From: Erythrobacter aurantius
Lineage (GTDB): Bacteria; Pseudomonadota; Alphaproteobacteria; Sphingomonadales; Sphingomonadaceae
DNA length: 64,000 bases
Reading direction: 5' to 3'
Assembly: GCF_023823125.1 (NCBI RefSeq)
Contig: NZ_CP090949.1
Coordinates: forward strand, 868,001 to 932,000
Of the stretch, positions 24,891-34,862 are shown piece after piece. The notes beneath the pieces are model-generated. The model made no database searches. It had not been told where the DNA came from and saw nothing but the letters and a program-made list of their open reading frames with translations. Every line of letters begins with the position of its first letter. Position 1 is the first letter of the stretch. The translations under genes and the position numbers were made by a program.

Positions 24891-27800
24891 TTAGCGCGTC
24901 AGGTCCAGCACTGCGACGGTCAGATTTCTCCGTTTGGTCGCTCGAAGGGCTTCACTCAATCGGCTTCTTAGCTCCTCAGGTGAGCTGGGGACACTACCGG
25001 ACGGCGGGTTACGAAGCTTCTTTGGGGCACGCTGTGCCCCGAACCAATACACCAGGTAGATACCCTGACCTCCCGCAAGATGATCTACCGCCTGCTGGCC
25101 TCCTAGCTGCCAGTCAGCCGCCGTCCAAAGATCAGCGTTCCACTGCCCCTTGGCCTCGATTGGAATCCGCATGCCCGTAACCGAGCATGCTATGTCGACC
25201 TCCCTATCGCTACCGATGTGAAACTCTGGCTCGAAACGGATTTCCGGAGCCTCGATATTCAGGAGGTTGGCGAGGTGATCCGAACAATCTTCCTCGGCCT
25301 TTGGCGTCTCGCCATCATCCTTGTAAAATCCCCGCCAGCAATCAGTCGGATCGCTGCGTACTCGGTCTTGGACCCGGTCGAGCGCGGCCAATACCTCCGC
25401 CTTTAACGCGCTAATCGTGGCAGGGGCCGATCCTGCTAGAGCGGTGGCCAAATCCGCAATGGTAGGAGGTTGATACGCGAGTTCGGCCCGCTTTGCTTCT
25501 TGCTCAGTGGCTACTCGACGAAGGTAAGCTGTGTAGCCATCAGGAGGAACGTCTCGCAGTTGGGCCACCAGTGCGACGGCTTCGTCGCTCGGATCGTCGC
25601 CGAGCTTTCCGATCAGACTCGAAAGATATTGCGTTGCGTCCCAGGCATTTCGTTCACCGCTGCGGACGCCGCCAGGATACTCCCTAAATTTCCACACCGC
25701 CCTGAAGTGTTCGACGAGCCAAGAAGACAAGCGCGCGGGGATATGAACGGCTGTGCCGTCTCCGCGGCGCCCCCCGCTTAGCCGATCACGGACCGCCCAG
25801 AGGAGTGCGGGATCTGCATGAACCACCTTTTCAAACGAGTCTTTGACTCCGTCGAAATCCGTCCAGAGAGCAACCGCCTGCCAATTGCGACGACTGCGCT
25901 CGTCTCGGCTCGCATCTTCGATCCGGGCAATTGCGAGATCGCACAGGACCTGCGTCTCATTGGCGCGGATCAGGCAATCAATCAGTTCCTCTTCGACGTC
26001 GGACGCCATGATAGGGTATTGTTGAAGCCATTCGGTGGCCAACTTGGAGGCTAAAGCAAGGTGATCATCGCCGCGCATCAAACCGTATAGTCCGGTGATG
26101 TGCGCACGACCTGATCTCAAATGAGGCTCGATCAGCAACCTAGCGTAAGCCTCAAAGGCTCCACGTCTCAGCAGTTCGGCTTCAAGAGCATCGCCAAGTT
26201 CTTTAGCTTCTTCTGATCTGGCTAACCCATGCTCGATCTGCAACATGGCCGCTATCAAGCGCTCATCGGGCAATCCTTCGAAATCTCTCCCGTCGCGCAC
26301 CCGTTCCATCAGTGCGGCCACCAAAACCCATGCCATTGGCCAATAACGGCTTTCCGCCCAACTCTGGGCGATTTGTTCAGCTGTGAGCGCAGGTGGGTCG
26401 CGCCTTAGATATGCCTCAAATCCTTGAAGCGCGTCAGATTGAAGGTCTTCGCCTAACCATTGGGCAATCCGATCGTGTGGCGGCACGTCTTTCGGCAAGT
26501 CGCTAAAGTGCCCAAGATATGCTTGCGCGGGCTGGGCACCGAGATCGCCGGTCAAGAGTTTGTCGCGATCTGCAAGGTAAGCAGCCCGATGTTCGGCATT
26601 GCGAATAGCATCTCTTGCCATACGCTTGCGCTCTCGCTCTTTCTCGCGAGCCTGCCATGTGGGTGCTTTGGGAGTGGTCAGGCTGTCGATCCACTGCAGC
26701 ATATCGGGTCGGTTGGCCACGAAGCGCTTGGCTGCTGCCCGCGCCTCAGCTCCCCGATTCTCATCGTGGTAAGTCATCGTGAGCAAGTCACGCCACCGCG
26801 GATCGCCCAATTCAAGTTCGTCAAGAAGGGCCGCGACATCACCAGAGTCGAGCGCTGCGCCCGGCAGGGGCTCTAATAGTTGCCACTGGCGACGCCGGAC
26901 GTCCTTGTCGCATTCCAGATCAATCAAAACGTAACGCTGTATGGCTCTCCGCTCTTCGACATGTTCGCGAAGCCACTCAGCAATTTCGTCTTTTCTCGAG
27001 GACAAGAGACCACGAGTTCCTCGGAAAGGCCTCAGCCAGCGCCACAAATCGACCGGGCTGCGAAGTGGCTGTGAGTCAGTTTTGGAAAGTCTGCGAACCA
27101 CCAACTCGCCGACCAGCGACCTGACTTCAAAATCGTCAACGTTGATGGAATAGTTTTCGATGTAGGGCTCAAGATAATTGGCAAATTCGTCAAGGACTTC
27201 GTCAATTCGGGCATCAGGCAATTGATATCTCAGAAAAAACATAACGCCGACCGTGCGCCGCTCAGCGGACTGCTTAGGTAAGGCACAGATTGTGATGCCA
27301 GCATATGCTAGAACCAGCTCGACGATCTGCCGATCCGAGAAAGTCTCCAAGCCGACGTCTTCAAGCAGCCGTATCGCGAGCCGGCAAGAATCCTCAGATG
27401 CCTGCGTTCGCAAATCCTCAAGGATCAATGGCCAGTCAGACAGATCGCCATAAAGTGCCAGCGCCTCGCCTGCGTTGGCACGGATCGCGTACCCCTGCCT
27501 CTGGTCCATGAGCACTGCTCGAAGCTCATTCCGGAGCTCCCCCACCACTTCCGGATCGCTCAGCTGGTGTGCGATTACGATACGTAGCGCGAAGGGGAAC
27601 CGCCACCCTTCGCCGTCGTCCCGCTCGGTCAGAATGCGCCAAGCTTCTTCCCGCAATGTGCCTTTGACGAGAGCTCGCGCGTGAGGCCTGCGCCCTGTGC
27701 TGAACAGCGGATTTCGCTGCGCCAGCTCACCCAATGCCTCAAGCAACATTCGCCCTTGAAGCTCGGTCAGGCTGTCAGCATCCCCATATTCAATCAGCCC

Positions 27801-28898
27801 TGTCGGATCCGATTGAATCACATAGGGTGCAAGATGTGGGTTCATCGCGAGCCAAGCGTGAATTCCCCGTAGGTTTGCTGGTACGATTCCGTCGACCTGG
27901 AGCATGCGGATCAACCGCGATCGTTTCGTTGGCGTGTCCGCCCACTTCGCAAGCCACCGAGCCCCGAGATACTCGCCGATACGCTTATGCTGAAATGTTC
28001 GACGCTCGGCCGGGCCCTTGCATAGGCGGCTCTCCAGAGCGGCCTCAAGCTTCTGTGCGCCCGGTAATTGCGCGAGTTCTGTAAGGGCGATATCACCCGC
28101 TAGAACTTCATGGCGTGGCTCGTCGGAGAGCGCTTCCGAGCCCGTCAAAATCAGAGCAGCAAAGGCAGCGCCGAGAGAATCGAGCACTGCCTCCTCTCCG
28201 AGCTTTCGTAGCGGAGCGTCCGGACGTGCCTTGCTGTGCTCAAACCAAGCGCGATCGACAAACTGTGAGAACAGAGCCGTAGCGGTTTTGGGCAAATCAC
28301 CATCAGCGACATCGCCCAACATCGCCAAAGTCTGCGGGTTCCCCAGCCATTCAGACAAACCGCGCTGCCTAAAGTGCAGCACAATCTGTGCGGCCCGACT
28401 TTCGTCATCAAGATAACTGGCGAGGAACTTGCGCGCATCCTCATCGGTGAGAGGTGCCAAGGTGACTTCAGTCGGCGCTTCTCCGTACTGTTCGCGAATT
28501 GCTTCACGCATAGTTGCAGCGCGCCATTCCGCTGATCTGCATGACAAAATAAAGCGCGGAAAGTCGATTTCGCTAAGGGAACGAAGAACGTGATCAACAG
28601 CATCCCCTTCAGCCTTAATCGCAACTTCATCAACAGCGTCAATTACCAAGACAGACGCGTTAGCAAGTAGCTTTCGCGGCACTCCGTTGAGAAGCTGGCG
28701 AGCTGTGCATCGAGTAAAGCCATCAAGGCGGCCCAGCTCTTCAGTTAGACGCGTTTTGCCCCCACCGGCTTCGCCCAGCAAAACGACGTTGCCAGCCATT
28801 TCGCGCAAGACTTCGTGACCGGCTTCGCGGATCTCGGTACCGACTAAGAACTGAAGTTTGCGGGGGATGAATACCTGCACCCATCCATAATGCCTCAT
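24891..28898 (-). CDS. Giant STAND/NACHT-like NTPase with C-terminal nuclease-like domain
   Basis: 1335 residues. The N-terminal NTPase has Walker A GEAGGGKT (42-49), Walker B VLVIDAVDE (83-91), a sensor-like FILSCRSAEWR, and a winged-helix end with FQHKRIGEYLGARWLAKW, like the FxHRxxxEYLAA motif of NACHT/STAND proteins. About 800 residues of mostly helical, repeat-like sequence follow (possible ligand sensor). The last ~110 residues hold a PD-(D/E)XK-like pattern, D1235 and E1248-A-K1250 (REVDIACSVTG, IPIEAKGQW). This is the design of a sensor-effector immune protein, as in Avs or bNACHT proteins, but with the nuclease at the C-terminus. No named system is assigned. Confidence 0.7.
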   Translation of the reverse strand: MRHYGWVQVFIPRKLQFLVGTEIREAGHEVLREMAGNVVLLGEAGGGKTRLTEELGRLDGFTRCTARQLLNGVPRKLLANASVLVIDAVDEVAIKAEGDAVDHVLRSLSEIDFPRFILSCRSAEWRAATMREAIREQYGEAPTEVTLAPLTDEDARKFLASYLDDESRAAQIVLHFRQRGLSEWLGNPQTLAMLGDVADGDLPKTATALFSQFVDRAWFEHSKARPDAPLRKLGEEAVLDSLGAAFAALILTGSEALSDEPRHEVLAGDIALTELAQLPGAQKLEAALESRLCKGPAERRTFQHKRIGEYLGARWLAKWADTPTKRSRLIRMLQVDGIVPANLRGIHAWLAMNPHLAPYVIQSDPTGLIEYGDADSLTELQGRMLLEALGELAQRNPLFSTGRRPHARALVKGTLREEAWRILTERDDGEGWRFPFALRIVIAHQLSDPEVVGELRNELRAVLMDQRQGYAIRANAGEALALYGDLSDWPLILEDLRTQASEDSCRLAIRLLEDVGLETFSDRQIVELVLAYAGITICALPKQSAERRTVGVMFFLRYQLPDARIDEVLDEFANYLEPYIENYSINVDDFEVRSLVGELVVRRLSKTDSQPLRSPVDLWRWLRPFRGTRGLLSSRKDEIAEWLREHVEERRAIQRYVLIDLECDKDVRRRQWQLLEPLPGAALDSGDVAALLDELELGDPRWRDLLTMTYHDENRGAEARAAAKRFVANRPDMLQWIDSLTTPKAPTWQAREKERERKRMARDAIRNAEHRAAYLADRDKLLTGDLGAQPAQAYLGHFSDLPKDVPPHDRIAQWLGEDLQSDALQGFEAYLRRDPPALTAEQIAQSWAESRYWPMAWVLVAALMERVRDGRDFEGLPDERLIAAMLQIEHGLARSEEAKELGDALEAELLRRGAFEAYARLLIEPHLRSGRAHITGLYGLMRGDDHLALASKLATEWLQQYPIMASDVEEELIDCLIRANETQVLCDLAIARIEDASRDERSRRNWQAVALWTDFDGVKDSFEKVVHADPALLWAVRDRLSGGRRGDGTAVHIPARLSSWLVEHFRAVWKFREYPGGVRSGERNAWDATQYLSSLIGKLGDDPSDEAVALVAQLRDVPPDGYTAYLRRVATEQEAKRAELAYQPPTIADLATALAGSAPATISALKAEVLAALDRVQDRVRSDPTDCWRGFYKDDGETPKAEEDCSDHLANLLNIEAPEIRFEPEFHIGSDREVDIACSVTGMRIPIEAKGQWNADLWTAADWQLGGQQAVDHLAGGQGIYLVYWFGAQRAPKKLRNPPSGSVPSSPEELRSRLSEALRATKRRNLTVAVLDLTR

Positions 28899-29106
28899 CG
28901 CAATCGCTTGGGAAAGTGTCGGGCATGCGAATTATTGGCATATGCGCATGATCGCCGCCATGCACAGACTGAAGCGTATCAAGCGTTAGTGTGTAAGCGA
29001 ACCGGAAATTCCGCTATCGGTCCAACAGTGGACGCAGATTTGCAATCGAGTTTTGCATCCCTTGGACACGCTCGCCCGGGTTCGATTGAGCCTGAGTCGA
29101 GGTTTG
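28899..29106. other. Intergenic region between STAND NTPase and Rhs3 unit
   Basis: About 200 bp separating the divergent NTPase and Rhs3 loci. Expected to contain the NTPase promoter; no gene recognised. Confidence 0.3.
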
Positions 29107-29163
29107 CGCGTCTGCGAGGATACCAGCGGCGAGCTTGTGCTGCCGCGATTGCGGAGCGGGTAG
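29107..29163 (+). pseudogene. DUF5681 3'-end remnant
   Basis: Eighteen codons and a TAG reading RVCEDTSGELVLPRLRSG. They match the C-terminus of the copy-B DUF5681 protein except at two positions. Nothing upstream matches. It shows that the Rhs3 unit was copied or moved together with the end of the neighbouring DUF5681 gene. Confidence 0.75.
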
Positions 29164-29325
29164 CGCGGGCGAATCGCAGCCGGGAGATTGTGGCGATTCG
29201 GGATATTTGTCCGATTTGCCCAAGATGTTGGTGCGTCCGGGGGTGCAGATCCGCTCAAATCTGCGTTCAGGCGCACCTTCATTTTTTCTGTAGGGCAAGT
29301 TGCCCGATGCCGCAGAAAACCGGGA
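29107..29325. repeat. 219-bp conserved element upstream of Rhs operons (Rhs3 copy, inverted)
   Basis: Aligns without gaps, in inverted orientation, to 17348-17566 and 51565-51783, with scattered substitutions. The palindrome GGGCAAGTTGCCC lies at 29293-29305. In relation to its Rhs operon the orientation is the same in all three loci, which supports a regulatory or recombination role tied to the operon. Confidence 0.75.
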
Positions 29326-29428
29326 AACAACAAATCACAGCCCACGGGACGGCTGAATATTGTCATTGATATTGCTTGGATATTTTGCAGTCCTGACGGG
29401 AACTTGCTGCAAAAGGCACCTGCTGTTC

Positions 29429-30046
29429 ATGCACCGTATCCTGTTTCTCGCGAGTACCTCCCTAGCTGCTCTTTCCTGTGCCTCGGTGGCGCATGCGCAA
29501 TCGAGCACGGAGACCTACACCTATGATGCGCTCGGGCGCCTTATCAAGGTCGTCACAACCGGCGGTCAGAACAACGGTGAGACGCAGTCGATCTGTTACG
29601 ACAAGGCTGACAACAGGACGCAGTACCTTGCCAACAACAGCAGCGGGAGCGTTGAGTGCAGCGGCTCTGCACCTCCGCCGCCGCCACCTCCACCACCTCC
29701 GCCTCCCCCTCCGCCGCCGCCTCCGCCGCCGCCGGCCAACAATCCGCCAAACCCAACCTCCGACTTCGTATCGGGGTCTTGCTCCGGAGTTGTGTTCGCC
29801 AACCTGACGGCCAACGATACCGATCCCGAAGGGCACTACCCTCTGACACTCACAAACATCGTCAAGAACCAGGGCGGAGCGAGCGCGACCATCATGACGG
29901 GGAGTCTTGTGGAGGTGATTTTCGCGTTCTCTGCCGGCGACTTTTCGTTGTTCACCTACACCGTCCAGGACTCGCAGGGGGCCTCCGCGACAGGACAATT
30001 GAGTGTGTCGACCACCTCGTGTGGTGGTGGCGGGCTTCCGTTCTGA
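29429..30046 (+). CDS. Poly-proline YD/Ig-like secreted protein of the Rhs3 operon
   Basis: 205 residues with the same plan as 16585-17211: signal peptide (to ~ASVAHAQ), a YD-like repeat (YTYDALGRLIKVVTTGG, ICYDKADNRTQ), 21 prolines in a row, then a Big_9/cadherin-like domain (SGSCSGVVFANLTANDTDPE, FTYTVQDSQGAS) with paired cysteines and a Gly-rich end. ATG at 29429 starts the signal peptide; a longer frame from 29360 adds a second, unneeded hydrophobic segment. The equal proline count in diverged paralogues suggests a fixed spacer length. Confidence 0.75.
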   Translation: MHRILFLASTSLAALSCASVAHAQSSTETYTYDALGRLIKVVTTGGQNNGETQSICYDKADNRTQYLANNSSGSVECSGSAPPPPPPPPPPPPPPPPPPPPPANNPPNPTSDFVSGSCSGVVFANLTANDTDPEGHYPLTLTNIVKNQGGASATIMTGSLVEVIFAFSAGDFSLFTYTVQDSQGASATGQLSVSTTSCGGGGLPF

Positions 30047-30066
30047 TCGAGGCCAGGAGATTACTG

Positions 30067-30474
30067 ATGCAGACAAACGCCAGTCTCGGGACCAAACTGG
30101 TCGCATTTGCCGCAACCTTGCTTGCAATCATTCCGTCGGACCCGGTTGCCGCTCAGGAAACGCCCGATGACTTGCTCGCAGGTGCAGTCTGTATGGTGCG
30201 CGCCGGTAGCGACGGCTCCTCTCTCGATATTATCGTGCCTCTTCGCTCTGCCCCGGCAATGCGCGCCAAGGGCTATGAGCGGCAGCCTTGCCGGCAGAGT
30301 TTTGAAACAGCCGCTCAGCGCGATGCCTATCGTGACGGCGTTTGCCACATGGCCTCGACCTATCGAGAGGAACAGCTCGTCACTTTCGAAAAGCTCTATG
30401 GCGAGCGGCCTGGTGTCCTATGCGGCATGGCCGAGGTGGTGATTGCGCAATGGCAATTCCGCTCAGGAACCTGA
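30067..30474 (+). CDS. Small secreted Cys-containing protein of the Rhs3 operon
   Basis: 135 residues. The signal peptide ends near PVAAQ. Cysteines lie in GAVCMVR, RQPCRQS, DGVCHMA and GVLCGMA, matching the four-Cys pattern of the Rhs1 counterpart. Sits 20 bp after the poly-proline gene and just before rhs3. Uncharacterised; secreted accessory to the Rhs toxin by context. Confidence 0.7.
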   Translation: MQTNASLGTKLVAFAATLLAIIPSDPVAAQETPDDLLAGAVCMVRAGSDGSSLDIIVPLRSAPAMRAKGYERQPCRQSFETAAQRDAYRDGVCHMASTYREEQLVTFEKLYGERPGVLCGMAEVVIAQWQFRSGT

Positions 30475-30506
30475 TTGAAATGAATGAAGCTTTTCGAGGG
30501 ACGCGA

Positions 30507-33500
30507 ATGATGGTTTCTAAGGTCAGGGCCGGGGTGCTTGCGGTGCTCGCCATGATGCCAGTGTCGGCGCTATCCGCGCAGGAGATAGATCCGATCGATG
30601 TCTATCAGGATCCCAATGGCATAGATCTGGTAAGCAACAATGTCAGCACTCCCCAGATGCCTGTGCTGTCAATTCCTGCTGCGCCGGAACTGAATTTCCG
30701 CAATCTTGGAGATTTTATTCCACTCCTCCAGATTGTAACCGGGGATGCTGCGACCGAGTACGATCCCAATATTTACACTGTGAATGCTGGCGGGATAGCG
30801 TCGGATGTCTTTGCCCAATGCATCGGCGAGGAATGCTATGCATCAAATGGCACGGGCGGCATGCTCTTCAACGCTGAAGGAGGGTTCAATTCGCCCAACT
30901 CGCCTCCGCCTCAGTGCGGCGAGAATCCGGCCTGCCCTCCTCCCGAGACCGAACCCAATCTGCCCCAACCTGGCGACGTCCTTGGACTTGGCGGAGTGTT
31001 CTACCGTCAGGGTGACAGTGGCAGGACGATGTACTTCATCGAGGAAACCGGGCAAGCAAGTGGGACCTTGCCTCAGCCTGTCAAGCAGTTCCTCGCGAAA
31101 GAGATCACAAACCCCGGGGGCAGCGACCTTGAGATCCAGTACGAAAAGAAGTTCATCGGCGGAATTGAGCGGCACCGCCCTGTGCTTGTCACGAGCACCT
31201 CGGGGTATCAGCTGAGGTTTACCTATCATTCGAATGGAACCGACAGCAATTGGGGGTTTTTGCAGAAGGCGGAGATAATCGAAGCGATCAACCCCGGGAT
31301 CGTTCTCGCTTCGCACACATTTGCTGCAAACACGGTTACCGATATTGCCGGGCGCGTGTGGCACTGCGTTTGCATGCCGAGCATTTACCCCACCCGACCT
31401 GAGGACAAGGGGAGCAGGCTTCGGCTACCCGGGGAGGCCGGGTATGCCTTCGAGACATTCCGTCAACAGAGCAGCAACACACGCACTGTGACAGCTGATG
31501 GTGTAACCTACACCTACACCTCGACACCCGACAACAGCTGGTCCCAAATGAATGGCCAACCCGTGGCATTCCGACCGATCCTTGATCTGACGATCACAGA
31601 CCCACTGGGGAACAGCACGTTCATCGATGTAACGAACCTCCCGGCAACCACCGGGCAGTTTGATCCTCCGCGGCGCCGGATTGAATCGGTAACGGACAAG
31701 CTCGGAAACACGACCACCTATCTGTATACAGCAGGTCAGCGTTTGCGGGGTGCCATTTACCCAGAAGGCAACTCGGTGTCGGTCGACTATGATATACGCG
31801 GGAACCTCGTTTCCCGGACTGATACACCCAAACCCTCTTCTTCCTTGCAGCCCATTACCCAGACTGCTCACCATGCTTCTGCAGGATGCGGCGTCCTCGG
31901 GTTTGATTGCTACCAGCCCGAGTGGATAGAGGATGGCAAGGGTAATCGCACCGAGTTCACCTGGAATGCCTGGGGTCTGCCCGTCACCCAACTTGATCCG
32001 CCGGATGAGACCAACCGGCGGCGCAAGGTGATCAATACATGGTCAGGCACAAGCCCGATCAATGGCGAGACCTGCCCTTCCTTCCTCCAGCTTAGTTTGC
32101 CCGGGGATCCCCGATGCGCCCCCCGTTTGCTCAAGGAGGAGGTGTGTGAGACCGACATCAATGGCAACGAGCTTACCTGTGGCACAGCGAGCGCTTTCGT
32201 CAGGACCTTCACCTATTTCAAGGGCACACAATTGCCCCTTACTGAAACCGTCACCGATGGTGTCGGGACTGCCCCGCTGACCACGACCTACACTTATGAC
32301 AACGCCGGTCGCCGTCTGTCGGCTGACGGGCCGTTGCCGGGCAGCGATGATGCGACCTACGCGCGCTACGATACGCTTGGCCGGCAGATCTGGGAGATTG
32401 GACCGAAGGGGGAGAACGGGCGCCGCCCGGCCACCCGCACGACCTATCGCGATGCCGATGATCAGGCCACCGAGGTCCGGACCGGAACCGTGGCGGGCAA
32501 CACCACCGCTACCTATCCGCTGACCGAGCCTGTGCTGACGCTGATCAGCGATACCGATACGCAATACAACTCGCGCCGCCTTGCGACCCGGACCACCGTG
32601 TCGAACGGCAGCACGACCTATGCGGTCACGCAGATGAGCTATGACACTCTTAACCGCAACACCTGCACCGCTGTTCGCATGAACCTGTCCAGCCTGCCGG
32701 GCGACGCCTGCACGCCGGGGACCGTGGGCAGCGACGGGCCCGACCGCATCACCCGCCAGCATTATGACAGCGAAAGCCGGGTCGTGCGGATCGAGCAGGG
32801 TGTGGGAACGCCGCTGGTGCGGGATTACGCCACCTACAGCTTCACCCCCAACGGCCAGATGGCAAGCATGACGGATGCACGCGGCTACAAGGCCTCGATG
32901 CTCTATGACGGGTTTGATCGCCAGTCGCACTGGTACTTCCCCCAGCCAAACCAGACCGGCGCGATCAACCCCAATGACTATGAGCTCTACGGCTATGACG
33001 CCAATGGCAACCGCACCTCGCTGCGCAAGCGTGACGGTACGGTGCTGACCTATCAGTACGACAACCTCAACCGCATGATCCGCAAGACCGTGCCCGAACG
33101 CAGCGGACTGTCGTCGATCCACACGCGCGATGTGTTCTACCAGTACGACATCCGCGGCCTGCAGCTATGGGCGCGGTTCGGGAGCGACACCGGGCCCGGC
33201 TCGACCTCGGTCTATGATCGCTATGGCCGGGTCACCTCGACCACCGACAACACCGGGATCGCCGCCGGACGCACGCTGAACTACACCTATGATGCGGGCA
33301 GCAATCGCACCTCGGTGCGCCACACATGGGACAATGCGCTGTTCAGCTACACCTACAGCTCGGGCGGACAGTTCAACCAGCTGCGTGACCCATCCAACCT
33401 GACGCTGGTCGACTACAACTACAACACCGATGGCGAGCTCTCGAGCGCCATACGCTATTCCAGCGCGCCGGATCAGTCATGGACCTATGATCCGATCGGG

Positions 33501-34862
33501 CGGATGGCCTCGACCATGATCAACGCACCGGGCACAAGTTATGACGTGACCTGGTCCTTCACCCGCAACGCTGCAAACCAGATCAGGACCGAGAGCCAGA
33601 GCAACGACAGCTTCAGCTGGGACGGGTATCAGCCGGTCAATCGCGGCTACACCACCAACGGGCTGAACCAGTACACCGCCGTGTCGGGTCAGGCCTATTG
33701 CCATGATCCCAACGGCAATCTCACCGCCGATGGCCAGTATGTCTATCTCTACGATGTCGAGAACCGTCTGGTGGAGATGCGCGCGCAGACCAACTCGGTT
33801 TGTACCTCGCTGTCGTACTCCGGGCAGATCAAGGCCGAGCTGCGCTATGATCCCATGGGCCGGCTGTATCAGGTTACGGACTATGTGAACGGGGTGAGCC
33901 AGGGTGCGCGGGTGTTCCTGCATGATGGCGATGCGCTGGTGGCGGAGTTCAACGCTTCGGGTACGGTTCTGGCGCGGCATGCCCATGGTCCTGCTGCCGG
34001 CGTTGATGATCCGCTGGTGAGCTACAACGGAGCCAGCATCAGCATCAACAACGCCCGCTTCCTGCAGAACGATGCGCGCGGATCGATCGTCTACAGCTCG
34101 GATCGCTACGACTCCGCCGCGAGCCGGGTGATCAACACATACGATGAGTATGGTCAGCCCGGCGCGGGCAACGAAGGGCGGTTTCAATACACCGGGCAAG
34201 TGTGGCTGTCAGAGCTGGGCATGTATTACTACAAGGCCCGCATCTACTCCCCCGCCCTCGGCAGGTTCATGCAGACCGATCCCATCGGGTATGAGGATAA
34301 CGTCAACCTCTATGGGTATGTCGGACAGGATCCGGTGAATCGAAATGACCCGACCGGAAAGAGAGATGTTTATGTAGGGGGCCTACTGGACCGCGCTGTA
34401 AGACGTTACGTTGATAGGCAAAAGGAAAGATTTCCGGATCGTGACATTAGGTACGTGCAACATTATGAAGGTTCGGCACTTAGAGATGCAATATCAGAGC
34501 CGTTAAAGGACGGAGAGCCTCTAAACGTAATTGCTCACTCAATCGGAGGACGTGAAGCGATTAGAGCGGCAGACGATAACGGTGTCGCGATTACGAACTT
34601 AATGACAGTTGACCCAGTCGGGAGTACCGGGGCTAACAACGAAAAGGTTTTAGCAAATACGGGAACGTGGACGAATGTCGATGCGGAACCGCCGCAAATC
34701 TCACGTGATTTTAGCGACGGCGTTCGTGCATTTGGCGAACGTACTCTTGGCAAGACAGACACGACCGGGGCTAACACAATTGAAACAACTGCAAACCATG
34801 GCAACTTTGAAGGCATGATGCAAAGTCTTAAGCCGACAATTGACGAATCTTATGAAGAATAG
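30507..34862 (+). CDS. Rhs3: secreted YD-repeat toxin with lipase-like tip
   Basis: About 1451 residues. ATG at 30507 is chosen for the GAGGGACG ribosome-binding site and the following signal peptide (VRAGVLAVLAMMPVSALSAQ); ATG at 30480 is an alternative. YD repeats (YRYAQ-type pattern; YTYDNAGRRLS, YGYDANGNRTS) fill the core, which ends GRFMQTDPIGYEDNVNLYGY. The tip of ~125 residues after DPTGK looks like an alpha/beta hydrolase: nucleophile elbow VIAHSIGG (Ser ~1345), an Asp in TVDPVG (~1369) and a His in ANHGNF (~1431). Lipase/phospholipase activity is inferred from this order. It overlaps a lipoprotein gene that is a likely immunity factor. Confidence 0.88.
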   Translation: MMVSKVRAGVLAVLAMMPVSALSAQEIDPIDVYQDPNGIDLVSNNVSTPQMPVLSIPAAPELNFRNLGDFIPLLQIVTGDAATEYDPNIYTVNAGGIASDVFAQCIGEECYASNGTGGMLFNAEGGFNSPNSPPPQCGENPACPPPETEPNLPQPGDVLGLGGVFYRQGDSGRTMYFIEETGQASGTLPQPVKQFLAKEITNPGGSDLEIQYEKKFIGGIERHRPVLVTSTSGYQLRFTYHSNGTDSNWGFLQKAEIIEAINPGIVLASHTFAANTVTDIAGRVWHCVCMPSIYPTRPEDKGSRLRLPGEAGYAFETFRQQSSNTRTVTADGVTYTYTSTPDNSWSQMNGQPVAFRPILDLTITDPLGNSTFIDVTNLPATTGQFDPPRRRIESVTDKLGNTTTYLYTAGQRLRGAIYPEGNSVSVDYDIRGNLVSRTDTPKPSSSLQPITQTAHHASAGCGVLGFDCYQPEWIEDGKGNRTEFTWNAWGLPVTQLDPPDETNRRRKVINTWSGTSPINGETCPSFLQLSLPGDPRCAPRLLKEEVCETDINGNELTCGTASAFVRTFTYFKGTQLPLTETVTDGVGTAPLTTTYTYDNAGRRLSADGPLPGSDDATYARYDTLGRQIWEIGPKGENGRRPATRTTYRDADDQATEVRTGTVAGNTTATYPLTEPVLTLISDTDTQYNSRRLATRTTVSNGSTTYAVTQMSYDTLNRNTCTAVRMNLSSLPGDACTPGTVGSDGPDRITRQHYDSESRVVRIEQGVGTPLVRDYATYSFTPNGQMASMTDARGYKASMLYDGFDRQSHWYFPQPNQTGAINPNDYELYGYDANGNRTSLRKRDGTVLTYQYDNLNRMIRKTVPERSGLSSIHTRDVFYQYDIRGLQLWARFGSDTGPGSTSVYDRYGRVTSTTDNTGIAAGRTLNYTYDAGSNRTSVRHTWDNALFSYTYSSGGQFNQLRDPSNLTLVDYNYNTDGELSSAIRYSSAPDQSWTYDPIGRMASTMINAPGTSYDVTWSFTRNAANQIRTESQSNDSFSWDGYQPVNRGYTTNGLNQYTAVSGQAYCHDPNGNLTADGQYVYLYDVENRLVEMRAQTNSVCTSLSYSGQIKAELRYDPMGRLYQVTDYVNGVSQGARVFLHDGDALVAEFNASGTVLARHAHGPAAGVDDPLVSYNGASISINNARFLQNDARGSIVYSSDRYDSAASRVINTYDEYGQPGAGNEGRFQYTGQVWLSELGMYYYKARIYSPALGRFMQTDPIGYEDNVNLYGYVGQDPVNRNDPTGKRDVYVGGLLDRAVRRYVDRQKERFPDRDIRYVQHYEGSALRDAISEPLKDGEPLNVIAHSIGGREAIRAADDNGVAITNLMTVDPVGSTGANNEKVLANTGTWTNVDAEPPQISRDFSDGVRAFGERTLGKTDTTGANTIETTANHGNFEGMMQSLKPTIDESYEE

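Noticed and set aside
29596..29814. Poly-glycine frame on the minus strand
   Set aside because: Reverse reading of the 21-proline tract of the Rhs3 partner protein.
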